A DNA stretch of 33,490 bases from Desulfovibrio sp. (lineage in GTDB: Bacteria; Desulfobacterota; Desulfovibrionia; Desulfovibrionales; Desulfovibrionaceae). The translations under genes and the position numbers were made by a program. The DNA is taken from the NCBI GenBank assembly GCA_016218665.1, contig JACRDI010000025.1, positions 1-33,490 on the forward strand, in the 5' to 3' direction. Positions 15,359 through 23,891 of this stretch are shown here, piece by piece; within the stretch, counting starts at the first letter, position 1, and each line of letters opens with the position of its first letter. Below the pieces are notes generated by a model. The model made no database searches and was not told the origin of the DNA. It was given only the letters and a program-made list of their open reading frames with translations.

Positions 15359-17119
15359 ATGAAGTTTCGCAGTGTGCTATTGAATTATACTGTAATATCA
15401 GCGTCTCTGCTTTTGATCTTGCTGCTTTTCGGCTTGGCACCCGGCCAGCAGGAATTGGCTGCGTCAATCTCTGGGTTGACTTTTTTGCAAAGATTCGTGG
15501 TTGAGGAAGGCCTCTGGCTGGTTTTGGTTCTGGTTATTGTGTGCGTAGTCCCGTGTGTGCGTATGGTCCTAACATTACGGAATTATGTGGACGAACTCGC
15601 CAGAACGGCCCTTGCGGCGGCTGGCGACGCATATTCAAAAACAGGCGCCGGGGCCCGGAATGTGGACGACAAATTTGTGATGCTTTCCGGCGCATTGGAC
15701 AAACTTGTGAAGGAGTGCGCCCGGCTGCGCCAGTCCGAGGCCGACCTTGGGGCGCGGCTTGAGCAGGCCCTGGCGGCCGTGGCCGAGGCCCAGGGAGAGG
15801 CGGTGTCCGCCCGTGAACGCGCCGAAACCTCCCGCCGCGACGGGCTCCTCTCCGCCGCAAAGACGCTCGGCATCGCCATCGGCGGCATCCATTCCTCCTG
15901 CGAGGAGTTGCGGTCCCTTTCCGACGCCAGCGGCACCGGCGCACAGAAGCAGCAGGCGCTGATGCAGGATGCGGCCGGAGCCATGGACCGCCTGGACGAG
16001 GCCGTGCGGCACATGCTGGCGCGTTCCACCAGCGCGGTGGACCAGGCGCAGCTGGCCCAGGACAAGGCGCGCAGCGGCTCCGTGGCCGTGGACGAGACCG
16101 TGGCCGCCATCCGCGCGGTGGAGCAGAAGGCTCAGGACCTGGCCGCCGTGGTGCGCGACCTGGGCAGCCAGGCCCTGGCCGTGGAGAAGATCATGGATGT
16201 CATTTCCGACATCGCCGACCAGACCAACCTGCTGGCCCTGAACGCCGCCATCGAGGCCGCGAGGGCGGGCGACGCCGGGCGCGGCTTCGCCGTGGTGGCC
16301 GACGAAGTGCGCAAACTGGCCGAGAAGACCATGAACGCCACGCGCGAAGTGGCGCAGCGCACCATGGGCATCCAGCAGGGGGTGGAGCGCACCGAGCGCG
16401 ACATGGAGGAGACCGCCAGCCGCGTGAACAACGCCGTGGACTTGGCCCAGGGCTCCGGCGCGTCCCTTCGGGAGATCGTGCAACTGGCCGGAGACACGGC
16501 CCAGCACATCCGCGAGATGGCCGACGCCGCAGGCGAGCAGGCCCGGACCAGCGGCCGCATCAGCGACATCGTGCGCCAGGTGAAAGCCATCTCCGAGCGG
16601 AGCTACGAGGGGTCGCTGGGCGCGGCGCAGTCCGTCACCGGGCTCCTGGGCCGCGTGGTGGAGCTGGAGTCCATGAACGCGGTGTTCCAGCTCATCGGCA
16701 GCGGCAGCGTGCAGGGCATCGTGGAAGGGCTGACGGCCGACGCGCGCATCCGCTCCATGGCGCGCGAGAGGCAGGAGGAGGCCATGCGCCAGGCCCTCGT
16801 CCACCAGCAGTCCCTGGAACTCATATACCTCACCGACGCCAGGGGCCGGCAGGTGGTTTCCAACATCGGCCGCGGCGACGCCGGCATCACGGTGGACAGG
16901 AGCGCCTACGGCAAGGACTGGTCGGGCCGGCCCTGGTTCCGCCAGCCGCTGGAAAACCGCAGCATGGCCGTGAGCGAGGTGTACGTGTCCAGCGCCACGG
17001 GCGAGAACTGCATCAGCGTGTCCGCCCCGATCCTGGGCGCCGAGGGCGAAGTGCTGGGCGTGCTGGCCGTGGATGTGAACCTTGGCCGGGCCACGGCGGA
17101 AAACGGCCACAGCTGCTGA
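15359..17119 (+). CDS. Methyl-accepting chemotaxis protein with a C-terminal Cache-like domain
   Basis: This 586-residue chemoreceptor would signal to CheA/CheW. The ATG at 15359 follows AAGGAG by 12 bases. Two hydrophobic segments (about residues 7-28 and 51-73) enclose a loop of only about 22 residues, so there is no room for a periplasmic sensor. I see no clear HAMP domain; a coiled coil leads into the MCP signalling hairpin, with tip sequence [19 protein letters not shown] and [18 protein letters not shown] (about residues 285-330). After the return helix comes a region at about 483-575 ([52 protein letters not shown]) that fits a PDC/Cache fold. By the predicted topology this sensor is cytoplasmic, which is unusual. 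The first 60 coding bases after the ATG are only about 37% GC (22 of 60), unlike the neighbours. A shared terminator follows. Confidence 0.92.
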   Translation: MKFRSVLLNYTVISASLLLILLLFGLAPGQQELAASISGLTFLQRFVVEEGLWLVLVLVIVCVVPCVRMVLTLRNYVDELARTALAAAGDAYSKTGAGARNVDDKFVMLSGALDKLVKECARLRQSEADLGARLEQALAAVAEAQGEAVSARERAETSRRDGLLSAAKTLGIAIGGIHSSCEELRSLSDASGTGAQKQQALMQDAAGAMDRLDEAVRHMLARSTSAVDQAQLAQDKARSGSVAVDETVAAIRAVEQKAQDLAAVVRDLGSQALAVEKIMDVISDIADQTNLLALNAAIEAARAGDAGRGFAVVADEVRKLAEKTMNATREVAQRTMGIQQGVERTERDMEETASRVNNAVDLAQGSGASLREIVQLAGDTAQHIREMADAAGEQARTSGRISDIVRQVKAISERSYEGSLGAAQSVTGLLGRVVELESMNAVFQLIGSGSVQGIVEGLTADARIRSMARERQEEAMRQALVHQQSLELIYLTDARGRQVVSNIGRGDAGITVDRSAYGKDWSGRPWFRQPLENRSMAVSEVYVSSATGENCISVSAPILGAEGEVLGVLAVDVNLGRATAENGHSC

Positions 17120-17148
17120 GGCGCCCTGCGCCCGGCTGAGTGGAAAAG

Positions 17149-17172
17149 GCCCCGCGCGAGCGGGGCTTTTTT
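17149..17172 (+). terminator. Rho-independent terminator shared by the chemoreceptor and sodC-like genes
   Basis: The stem GCCCCGC/GCGGGGC encloses the loop GCGA and is followed by six T on the plus strand. Four A precede the stem (17144-17147), so it can also end leftward transcripts. It lies between two convergent stops. Confidence 0.85.
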
Positions 17173-17176
17173 GCGT

Positions 17177-17713
17177 CTAGGGCGCGGGGGCGATGACTCC
17201 GCAGGCCACGGCCGGGCCGGAGTTGCCGTCCGGCTGCGTGGTGAAGTCGTCCGGCCGGGCGGTGATGACCACGCTGCGGCCAAGAAGTCCGTTTGGACCC
17301 TTGTCCAGGGTCATGCCGGGCATGCGCGCCTGGAAGCGGGCGTCGCCCTCTGCCCCGGCGGTGAGCATGGGCAGATCGCCCAGGTGGTGCGAGGGGTTGC
17401 CCGGGCTGCCGTGCCGGGCGCCGGTCGGGTTGAGGTGTGCGCCCGCGTTGCGCGCGCCGGGGCCGCCGCAGTCGCCTCCCTCGCGGATGTGCAGGCCGTG
17501 CGCCCCCGGCGCAAGGCCGGTGAAGCTGCCCTGGATGAGCACCTCCTTGCCCTGCTGGCGGAAGGTCATGAGGCCGGCGGCCGCGTTGCCGCGGGTGGGC
17601 TTGAGCTGCGCCTGGAGATCCGTGGAGAATCCCAGGCGCGCGGGCAGGCCGCAGCCGGTCAGGGCTGGAATCAGGCCGATGACGCACAGAATCGGAATTG
17701 CTCGTTTAGGCAT
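17177..17713 (-). CDS. sodC: SodC-like lipoprotein with two copper ligands missing
   Basis: This is a 178-residue member of the Cu/Zn superoxide dismutase family. A lipobox LTGC (Cys21) makes it a lipoprotein. Compared with the human enzyme, the zinc ligands are present (His93, His101, His110, Asp113), and so are the first copper His (His75) and the cysteines of the disulfide (GGDC and VACGV). The second copper His of the HGFHVHE motif is Arg77 here (HGLHIRE), and the last copper His (VVH) is Thr151 (VVITARPDD). Both changes were read from the codons (CGC and ACC). With two of four copper ligands gone, dismutase activity is unlikely. The B. subtilis paralogue YojM is a described case of such loss. 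A zinc-binding structural or sensing role is possible. Shine-Dalgarno GGGAGG sits nine bases upstream of the ATG. Confidence 0.9.
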   Translation of the reverse strand: MPKRAIPILCVIGLIPALTGCGLPARLGFSTDLQAQLKPTRGNAAAGLMTFRQQGKEVLIQGSFTGLAPGAHGLHIREGGDCGGPGARNAGAHLNPTGARHGSPGNPSHHLGDLPMLTAGAEGDARFQARMPGMTLDKGPNGLLGRSVVITARPDDFTTQPDGNSGPAVACGVIAPAP

Positions 17714-17844
17714 GGGGAGGCCTCCCGAGGATAAGGTTTCTGGCTGTCGCGTGTCGGTCGGTGTTTAGCAGGGGACGGTGCGGAAGGAAAGAGGGGGGAG
17801 AGGGAAGCGGATCTGGGCTGCAACAGGGGGGGCAGGAAATGGAA

Positions 17845-17874
17845 AGAGGTTGCGGCACTGCTGCTGCAACCTCT
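17845..17874 (-). terminator. Hairpin after tRNA-Arg, probable terminator
   Basis: The arms AGAGGTTGC and GCAACCTCT (9 perfect pairs) enclose a 12-base loop just downstream of the tRNA on its own strand. On that strand only three T follow, so termination may be partial. It may also shape the leader of the sodC-like gene. Confidence 0.5.
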
Positions 17875-17885
17875 CGAAATCTTTG

Positions 17886-17962
<77 letters not shown>

Positions 17963-17975
17963 GCGAGGGATTGCC

Positions 17976-18004
17976 TAGCTACCTTTTCGGGCAGGCCCTG
18001 TCAA
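17976..18004 (-). promoter_or_regulatory. Candidate promoter of tRNA-Arg
   Basis: On the minus strand a perfect -35 box TTGACA (17999-18004) is followed, after exactly 17 bases, by TAGCTA (17976-17981). The -10 match is weak. The start would fall a few bases before the tRNA 5' end at 17962, which fits a tRNA promoter. It lies between the tRNA and the stop of cheZ. Confidence 0.5.
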
Positions 18005-18009
18005 GGCGG

Positions 18010-18744
18010 CTACAGGCCCAGGCTGGAGAGCAGGTCGTCCACGGAGCCCTGCGCGCTGTCGAGCTGGGGGCCCTTGAGCTCGGAGAGCTGGGTCTTGGCC
18101 TTGGCCTGCAGGTCCTGGAAGTCCGCCTTCTCGTTCGGGGCCTCGCTGTGGGCTTTGATCATCAGTCCGGTGGTCATGTACACGTCCAGCACGATCTTTT
18201 CGATCTTCTTGATGGTCTCGATGATGATCTTGATGCGCTGGCCGGTGAGGTCCTGGAAGCTCAGCGTGGTCATGATGTTCATGAGGTCCATGTTGAGCGT
18301 GTCGTTGATGCGTCCCAGTTCCTCGCGCTCGGCCTTGGACACGCCGCCTTTCTCGAAGGATTTGACGATCCGGGCCACGCCGTCGGAAAGGGTCTGCAGC
18401 TTCTCGATGGTGTCGATGATCTTGACCGTGGCGCTTTCGGTGGTCTGAAGGATGGCGTCGAGCTGGTTGGAGGCGCGGCTGAAGAGCTCGTTGGGGTCCT
18501 CGCCCAGGGCGGGCAGGGGGCCGTTGGCGTTCTTCGCGGTCTTGATCTCCTGGTAGATCTCCTTGAAGCCCTTTTGCAGGTCCTCGTTCACCCGGCGGTA
18601 GAATTCGCCCTCAAGCAGCGCTCCGCTGAGCGTTTTGGAGATTTCCCGCTCCACCGCGGCGGAGATGGACTCCCGCAGATCGGCGGCGAGCTGGTCGGCC
18701 ACCTTCTGCATCAGTTCGCGCATGAGGTCGTTCTCTTCTGCCAC
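18010..18744 (-). CDS. cheZ: CheZ-type CheY-P phosphatase
   Basis: The protein has 244 residues. The start chosen is a GTG at 18744 with GGGAGG five bases upstream; the first in-frame ATG lies within the coding region and has no such site. CheZ removes the phosphate from CheY-P and so resets flagellar switching. The active-site helix FQDLTGQRIK is intact: Asp165 and Gln169 correspond to Asp143 and Gln147 of E. coli CheZ. The C terminus VDDLLSSLGL matches the CheY-binding tail of CheZ. The middle is a long helical hairpin. It is the last gene of the ileS-lspA cluster and starts 23 bases after the NIL ferredoxin. Its link to translation and lipoprotein genes is not obvious from function. Confidence 0.9.
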   Translation of the reverse strand: MAEENDLMRELMQKVADQLAADLRESISAAVEREISKTLSGALLEGEFYRRVNEDLQKGFKEIYQEIKTAKNANGPLPALGEDPNELFSRASNQLDAILQTTESATVKIIDTIEKLQTLSDGVARIVKSFEKGGVSKAEREELGRINDTLNMDLMNIMTTLSFQDLTGQRIKIIIETIKKIEKIVLDVYMTTGLMIKAHSEAPNEKADFQDLQAKAKTQLSELKGPQLDSAQGSVDDLLSSLGL

Positions 18745-18767
18745 GGTCACCTCCCGATGGGGCGGGC

Positions 18768-19211
18768 TCAGCCCAGGTCGTTGTCGTCCATGTCCACGAG
18801 CATGGCGCGCACGGGGCATACGCGGGTGCACATGCCGCAGGCAGAGCACTTCTCCACGTCGAAAACCACCCGCCTGCTGGCGAGGTCCACGGCCAGGGCC
18901 CTGGTGCGGCACAGCGAGGTGCACAGGCCGCAGTGCATGCAGGCGTCCTCGTCGCGAGTCACCTTCTGGGAGGCCGGGGTGAGTTTGACCCCGTTCTCCT
19001 TCAGGTAGGAGAGTCCCTTGCGGTAGTTCTCCTCCCGGCCGGTGACTTCCAGGGTGAGCGAGCCCTCGTGCCGGGGGCTGATGTCCGCCTTGAGGATGTT
19101 GAAGCTCAAGTCGAACAGGCGGGCCAGGTTGCACACCACGGGCCTGCCGCTCGTCTCCGGCGGAAAGGAGAGGTAGATGATCTTGCGGAAGCCGTTGCCT
19201 TCTTCGGTCAT
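18768..19211 (-). CDS. NIL-domain ferredoxin with two [4Fe-4S] motifs
   Basis: This 147-residue protein begins with a NIL-like domain (about residues 8-75, with RPVVCNLARLFDLSFNILKA), a small regulatory fold also found at the end of methionine importers. Two iron-sulfur motifs follow: CMHCGLCTSLC (about 90-100, followed by Arg instead of the usual Pro) and CSACGMCTRVCP (about 121-132). Such NIL ferredoxins occur in sulfate reducers and methanogens and have been linked to sulfur or methionine/homocysteine metabolism; the exact role here is unknown. It is cytoplasmic. The Shine-Dalgarno is GAGG. It lies 34 bases after the CpoB-like gene and 23 before cheZ. Confidence 0.9.
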   Translation of the reverse strand: MTEEGNGFRKIIYLSFPPETSGRPVVCNLARLFDLSFNILKADISPRHEGSLTLEVTGREENYRKGLSYLKENGVKLTPASQKVTRDEDACMHCGLCTSLCRTRALAVDLASRRVVFDVEKCSACGMCTRVCPVRAMLVDMDDNDLG

Positions 19212-19245
19212 GTGAGCCTCTGCGCGGAAGCCTCTGGGCTCCGGC

Positions 19246-20148
19246 CTACTTGTGTTCCTTCAGGAATTTCTTGGCGCTGATGGCCTCGGGCGAGCTGGGG
19301 AAGCGGGACACGAGGTCCTCCAGCACGGCCTTGCCGGCCTTGTCCTTGCCGATCTTGTAGAAGGCCATGCCCTGCTTGAGCACGGCGGACTTGTACTTGC
19401 TGCTCTTGGGGAAGCGCTCGATGACTTCCTGATAGGCCAGCACGGCCTTGCCGTAGTCCTGCAGGTTGTAGGCGCACTCGCCCACCCAGTACACGGCCTC
19501 GGAGGTCTTGGGATGCTTCTTGAAGTTGGTGGCGAACTCGGAGTAGAGGCCGCGCGCCTCCTCGTACTTGCGGGCCTTGAAGGCCTGGTCGGCGCGGGCG
19601 AAAAGCGCGTCGGCGGTGTCCACCTTGGCGGGGTCGGCGGCCGGGGCTGCGGGTTTGGAGGTTTCCGCCTTGGGCGCGGCCTTGGCCTTGTCGCCCGTGG
19701 CGGCGGCTTCCGGGGCGGGCGCCGCGGCGGCCGGGCCGCCCAGGTCCATGCCGAACTGGCTCTGCAGGGCGGTCTTGATGTTCTGCACGTCGCTCGCCAC
19801 CTCGGCCAGGGTGGGGCCGCCGGGGGCGTTCATGGCGCCGAACTTCATGCTCAGGGTGTCCAGCTTCTCCTGCTGCTTGGCCACCTGCACGCGCAGGGCC
19901 TCCAGCTCGGCCCAGGTGTTGGCCTGCCGGGCCTGCACGGGAGAGGTGGTCTTCTGGATCTCCTCGCGCAGTTCGTCCTGGGTCTGGCCCAGCTGCTCCT
20001 CCAACTTCTGGATGGTGCGGCGGCTCTCCTGACGGTCGCGGTAGGCCTGGTTCTGCAGGGTCTCCAGGTCGGACTTGGTGGCGCAGCCGAAGAGCAGGGC
20101 CGACAGGCCCATGGCCAGGACGACGGTGCGGCTGTTGCGTGCGGTCAT
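19246..20148 (-). CDS. CpoB/YbgF-like TPR lipoprotein
   Basis: The protein has 300 residues. The ATG at 20148 follows GGAGG and shares one base with the stop of the PLDc_N gene. A lipobox LFGC places Cys22 at the mature N terminus. A coiled coil covers about residues 25-135, as in the trimerising N-terminal part of CpoB/YbgF. An Ala/Pro/Lys linker (about 140-185) follows, then three TPRs (about 190-300: ALFARADQAFKARKYEEARGLY, AVYWVGECAYNLQDYGKAVLAY, AVLKQGMAFYKIGKDKAGKAVL). CpoB links peptidoglycan synthesis with Tol-Pal constriction in E. coli, where it is a soluble periplasmic protein; this one is lipidated. No tol or pal gene is adjacent. Confidence 0.85.
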   Translation of the reverse strand: MTARNSRTVVLAMGLSALLFGCATKSDLETLQNQAYRDRQESRRTIQKLEEQLGQTQDELREEIQKTTSPVQARQANTWAELEALRVQVAKQQEKLDTLSMKFGAMNAPGGPTLAEVASDVQNIKTALQSQFGMDLGGPAAAAPAPEAAATGDKAKAAPKAETSKPAAPAADPAKVDTADALFARADQAFKARKYEEARGLYSEFATNFKKHPKTSEAVYWVGECAYNLQDYGKAVLAYQEVIERFPKSSKYKSAVLKQGMAFYKIGKDKAGKAVLEDLVSRFPSSPEAISAKKFLKEHK

Positions 20149-20369
20149 CAGAGTTTCCTCCCCTTTTTTCTGCCAAAGATCAGATACGCCAGCCCGCCGA
20201 AAAAAGGAACCATGACGGCCAGCTGTATCCAGCCGAATTTGGCGTTGCTGGAGCCGAAGTCGCGATGAAAGGCGTCCCAGATGGCGTACAGGCTGATGCC
20301 CGCGAAGACGCCCACGGCGCCCAGGATGACGATCCACTGGGACGGTGCCAGCGGCGGAATCTCGAACAT
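20148..20369 (-). CDS. Small PLDc_N-family membrane protein
   Basis: This is a 73-residue protein with two hydrophobic segments (about 11-30 and 47-66). Between and after them come IWDAFHRDFGSS and KFGWIQLAVMVPFFGGLAYLIFG. This is the pattern of the phospholipase D N-terminal (PLDc_N) family, here as a stand-alone protein without a catalytic PLD domain. The C terminus is basic (GRKKGRKL). The stop overlaps the next ATG (TGATG), and the gene starts 14 bases after lspA, so it belongs to the ileS operon. A precise function is not known. Confidence 0.8.
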   Translation of the reverse strand: MFEIPPLAPSQWIVILGAVGVFAGISLYAIWDAFHRDFGSSNAKFGWIQLAVMVPFFGGLAYLIFGRKKGRKL

Positions 20370-20383
20370 GGCCTGTATGCTCC

Positions 20384-20890
20384 TTACTCGCCGCGGGCGT
20401 GCTGCGCGCCCTCGCGCCGGTTCTTCATGTACATGGAGATGATGACGCAGAAGGCCCCGCTGGTGATGGCGATGTCGGCCGTGTTGAAGGCGGGCCAGTG
20501 GTACTCGCCGACGTAGAAGTCGAGGAAGTCCACCACGAAGCCCGTGCGGACGCGGTCGATGAGGTTGCCCAGGGCCCCGCCCAGCACCAGCCCGAGGCCC
20601 CAGATGAAGAAGCGGTCGCCCTCGTCGGCGGTGGTGAGCAGGTAGTAGATGAAGCCCACGGCGAAGATGGTCACCGCCACGAAGAACCAGACCTGCCAGT
20701 CCATGTCGGGCCGGTTCAAAAAGCCGAAGGCCGCGCCCTTGTTCAGCACGTGGACCAGGTTGAAGAAGCCGGGTATCACCGGGTCGGTGTCCCACAGGGC
20801 GTACTTTCGCTGGATCACCGCCTTGGTGATCTGGTCCGGCAATATGACTGCCACGGCAAGCAGGGCCGCGGTCTTGAGGCGTGCATCCAT
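20384..20890 (-). CDS. lspA: Lipoprotein signal peptidase (signal peptidase II)
   Basis: This 168-residue inner-membrane aspartyl protease cleaves signal peptides of diacylated prolipoproteins. Four hydrophobic segments are visible. The conserved motifs are DQITKAV near residue 19, GNLIDRV and FNTADIAI; the two catalytic aspartates lie in the last two. The start at 20890 has AGGAG upstream that overlaps the ileS stop, with only eight bases between the genes. It serves the lipoproteins seen in this window (CpoB-like, SodC-like and YdbL-like). Length is typical of the family. Confidence 0.96.
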   Translation of the reverse strand: MDARLKTAALLAVAVILPDQITKAVIQRKYALWDTDPVIPGFFNLVHVLNKGAAFGFLNRPDMDWQVWFFVAVTIFAVGFIYYLLTTADEGDRFFIWGLGLVLGGALGNLIDRVRTGFVVDFLDFYVGEYHWPAFNTADIAITSGAFCVIISMYMKNRREGAQHARGE

Positions 20891-20898
20891 GCCGTCTC

Positions 20899-23712
20899 CT
20901 ATGCTCCCAGAACAACCTTGGTGCAACGGGGGCAGATGTCCGGATGGCCGGAGTCCTTGCCCAGCTCTTCGTCGTAGCGCCAGCAGCGCTGGCACTTTGC
21001 GCCCGGCGCCCGGCCCACGGCGATCTTGAGGTCCTTGAACTCCTCCGGGGCCACGGCGTCGGCCGGGGCCTCGGCCAGGGGCTTCACCAGCACCTGCGAG
21101 GCGATGAGGAACTCCCGCAGGTCCAGGCCCGGAGTGTCCAGGGCCTCGGCCGCGTCGCCGCCGGCGTACAGGGTCACGGTGGTGTCCAGGGAATGCCCCA
21201 CCTCGCCGGCCTTGCGCATGGGCTCGATGGCCTTGGTCACCTCGCCGCGGACGGCGAGCAGCAGCTCGAAGGCCTGGCGCTGGGCGTCGGTGAGGGCGGG
21301 CGCGGCCGCAGGCAGGCGCATGGTGAACACGCTCTTGCCGCCGGGGCGCTTGTCCTCGGGCAGGGTCTGCCAGGCTTCCTCCGCCGTGAAGGAGAGCACC
21401 GGGGCCATGTCGTTCAGCATGATGAGCAGCGCGCGGTGGAGCACGGTCTGGGCGCTTTTGCGCTCCAGTCCGGCGCACACGTAGAGCCGGTCCTTGATGA
21501 TGTCGAGGTAGAAGGCCGAGAGGTCCGTGGTGCACAGGTTGTGCAGGGTGTGGTAGACCTTGTGGAACTCGAAGTCCTCGTAGGCCTGCTGGATGGTCTT
21601 GTGGCGGCGCTCGATGAGGTCGAGGGCGAAGCGGTCCAGCGGAAGCATGTCGGCCGGGGCCACGGCGTCGGCCGCGGGGTCGAAGTCGGCCAGGTTGCCC
21701 AGGATGAAGCGCGCAGTGTTGCGGATGCGGCGGTAGGCGTCCACCAGGCGGTTCAGGATCTCATCCGAGATGCGCACGTCCTCCTGGTAGTTCACGGCCG
21801 AGACCCACATGCGCAGGATCTCCGCGCCGAACTTGTCGATGATCTCCTGCGGGGCGATGACGTTGCCGATGGACTTGCTCATCTTGCGGCCTTCGCCGTC
21901 CACCACGTAGCCGTGGGTGAGCACGGCCTTGTAGGGCGGCACGCCGCGCGTGCCCATGCTGGCCAGAAGCGAGCTGTGGAACCAGCCGCGGTGCTGGTCC
22001 GAGCCCTCAAGGTACAGGTCGGCCGGGCAGGAAAGCTCCGGGCGCTGCTCCAGCACGGCGGCGAAGCTGGTGCCGGAGTCGAACCACACGTCCAGGATGT
22101 CCGTTTCGCGGCGCCAGTGCTCGCGTCCGCACTTGGGGCACTTGAGGCCCGCGGGCACGATCTCCTCAAGGGGCGCCTCGAACCAGTAGTCGCAGCCTGT
22201 CGGATGAGCCGCGAAGCGGTCCACAACGCCCATGACCCAGGAGGTCTCGAAATAGGCCTCGTCGCAGTCCTCGCAGATGAGGGCCACGATGGGCACGCCC
22301 CAGTTGCGCTGGCGCGAGATGCACCAGTCCGGGCGGTTCTCGATCATGTTGCCGATGCGCTCCTCGCCCCAGGCGGGGATCCAGCGCACGGTCTCGTGGA
22401 TGGCCTTGAGCGACTGCTTGCGCAGGTCGTTGGCCTCCATGGAGATGAACCACTGCGTGGTGGCGCGGAAGATGACCGGCTCCTTGCAGCGCCAGCAGTG
22501 CGGGTAGGAGTGGCTGATCTTCTCCTGCGCCAGCAGGTTGCCCACCTGCTTGAGCTTCTCGATGACCTTGGGGTTGGCCTCGAACACGGTGAGCCCGGCG
22601 AAGAACTCCACATCGGTCAAGAAGCGGCCCGCGTCGTCCAGCGGCGAGTAGACCTCCAGCCCGTACTTCAGGCCCACCTCGTAGTCCTCGCGACCGTGGC
22701 CGGGGGCGGTGTGGACGCAGCCGGTGCCGGCGTCGAGCGTCACGTGCTCGCCCAGGATGACGGGCGACTTGCGCTTGTAGAAGGGGTGCGTGGCCTCCAG
22801 GCCCTCAAGCTTGGCGCCGGGCACGCGGGCGATGACCTTGGGCGCGTCCCAGCCGAAGATCTCGGCGCAGGGGGCCAGCAGGCGCTCGGCCATGAGGTAC
22901 AGGTTGCCGCCGGCCTCGGCGAAGACGTAGTCGAACTCCGGGTGCACGCACACGCCCATGTTGTCCGGCAGGGTCCAGGGGGTGGTGGTCCAGATGGCCA
23001 CGAAGGTCTTGGCCGGGTCCCACTTGGCGCCGGCGGGCAAAAGGGCCTGCACGCGCTTGTCCGTGAGGGGGAAGCGCACGTAGATTGAGGGCGAGGAGTG
23101 GTCGGCGTATTCGACTTCGGCTTCGGCCAGGGCGGTGTGGCAGGAGCAGCACCAGTAGATGGGCTTCTTGCCGCGGATGACGCTGCCCTTGTCCATGAAG
23201 TTGCCCAGCTCGCGGGCGGTGGCGGCCTCGTACTTGGGATCAAGGGTCATGTAGGGCTTGTCCCAGGTGCCCAGCACGCCCAGGCGCTTGAATTCCTTGC
23301 GCTGGATGTCCAGAAACTTGAGGGCGTATTCGCGGCAGAGCTTGCGGATGGTGACCGCGGGCAGCTCCTTCTTCTTTTTCTTGAGCTCGGTTTCGACCTT
23401 GTGCTCGATGGGCAGGCCGTGGCAGTCCCAGCCGGGCACGTACTGGGCCTGGCGTCCGCCCATGTTGCGCGACTTGACCACGATGTCCTTCAGGGTCTTG
23501 TTCATGGCCGTGCCCATGTGGATGTTGCCGTTGGCGTAGGGCGGGCCGTCGTGCAGGACGTAGGTCTGGTTCCCCTCGTTGGCCGCCACCATGGCGGCAT
23601 AGGCGTCGATCTCCTCCCAGAACTTGAGGATTTCCGGCTCCTTCTGCTTCAGGTTGGCCTTCATGGGGAAGCCGGTCTGGGGCAGCTTGAGGGTCTGCTT
23701 GTAGTCGCTCAT
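20899..23712 (-). CDS. ileS: Isoleucyl-tRNA synthetase
   Basis: This 937-residue class I synthetase charges tRNA-Ile. The HIGH motif appears as HMGT (residues 65-68, after PPYANGNI) and the KMSKS loop is intact at 610-614. WDCHGLPIE and the editing domain ([15 protein letters not shown], then [11 protein letters not shown]) are present. The anticodon-binding domain is followed by a zinc motif, [10 protein letters not shown] then CPRC, at the C terminus. The length fits the bacterial short type (IleS1). It is the first gene of the six-gene cluster that ends with cheZ. Its ATG has only a weak AAGGA site about 11 bases upstream. No T-box leader is visible. Confidence 0.97.
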   Translation of the reverse strand: MSDYKQTLKLPQTGFPMKANLKQKEPEILKFWEEIDAYAAMVAANEGNQTYVLHDGPPYANGNIHMGTAMNKTLKDIVVKSRNMGGRQAQYVPGWDCHGLPIEHKVETELKKKKKELPAVTIRKLCREYALKFLDIQRKEFKRLGVLGTWDKPYMTLDPKYEAATARELGNFMDKGSVIRGKKPIYWCCSCHTALAEAEVEYADHSSPSIYVRFPLTDKRVQALLPAGAKWDPAKTFVAIWTTTPWTLPDNMGVCVHPEFDYVFAEAGGNLYLMAERLLAPCAEIFGWDAPKVIARVPGAKLEGLEATHPFYKRKSPVILGEHVTLDAGTGCVHTAPGHGREDYEVGLKYGLEVYSPLDDAGRFLTDVEFFAGLTVFEANPKVIEKLKQVGNLLAQEKISHSYPHCWRCKEPVIFRATTQWFISMEANDLRKQSLKAIHETVRWIPAWGEERIGNMIENRPDWCISRQRNWGVPIVALICEDCDEAYFETSWVMGVVDRFAAHPTGCDYWFEAPLEEIVPAGLKCPKCGREHWRRETDILDVWFDSGTSFAAVLEQRPELSCPADLYLEGSDQHRGWFHSSLLASMGTRGVPPYKAVLTHGYVVDGEGRKMSKSIGNVIAPQEIIDKFGAEILRMWVSAVNYQEDVRISDEILNRLVDAYRRIRNTARFILGNLADFDPAADAVAPADMLPLDRFALDLIERRHKTIQQAYEDFEFHKVYHTLHNLCTTDLSAFYLDIIKDRLYVCAGLERKSAQTVLHRALLIMLNDMAPVLSFTAEEAWQTLPEDKRPGGKSVFTMRLPAAAPALTDAQRQAFELLLAVRGEVTKAIEPMRKAGEVGHSLDTTVTLYAGGDAAEALDTPGLDLREFLIASQVLVKPLAEAPADAVAPEEFKDLKIAVGRAPGAKCQRCWRYDEELGKDSGHPDICPRCTKVVLGA

Positions 23713-23837
23713 TGTCGTTTCTGTCCTTCGTCCTTGGCGGTCTTGGCTGTCTTGGCGCGGGGCGGCCGTGGCCTGCCGCGCGGGGTTTCATCGCAAACGA
23801 GCAACTTGGAGCATCGCGGGGCGGAAGTCAAGCCGAA

Positions 23838-23865
23838 GCCCCTTCCGCCACAGGCCGGAAGGGGC
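23838..23865 (-). terminator. Hairpin between the cyclase and ileS, weak terminator candidate
   Basis: The arms GCCCCTTCCG and CGGAAGGGGC form ten pairs with an 8-base loop. It lies 27 bases after the cyclase stop on that strand, but no T run follows. It could slow or end the cyclase transcript, or simply protect its 3' end. Confidence 0.4.
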
Positions 23866-23891
23866 AGGGGAAAAGCCGCGGGCGGTTGCGG

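Noticed and set aside
17715..17726. Perfect 12-bp palindrome GGGAGGCCTCCC over the ribosome site of the sodC-like gene
   Set aside because: It could mask the site, but a 12-bp palindrome built on a GGGAGG Shine-Dalgarno can arise by chance, and no loop is left for a stable hairpin.
18745..19134. N-terminal extension of the cheZ frame
   Set aside because: It overlaps the ferredoxin gene out of frame; the GTG at 18744 with GGGAGG fits CheZ length.
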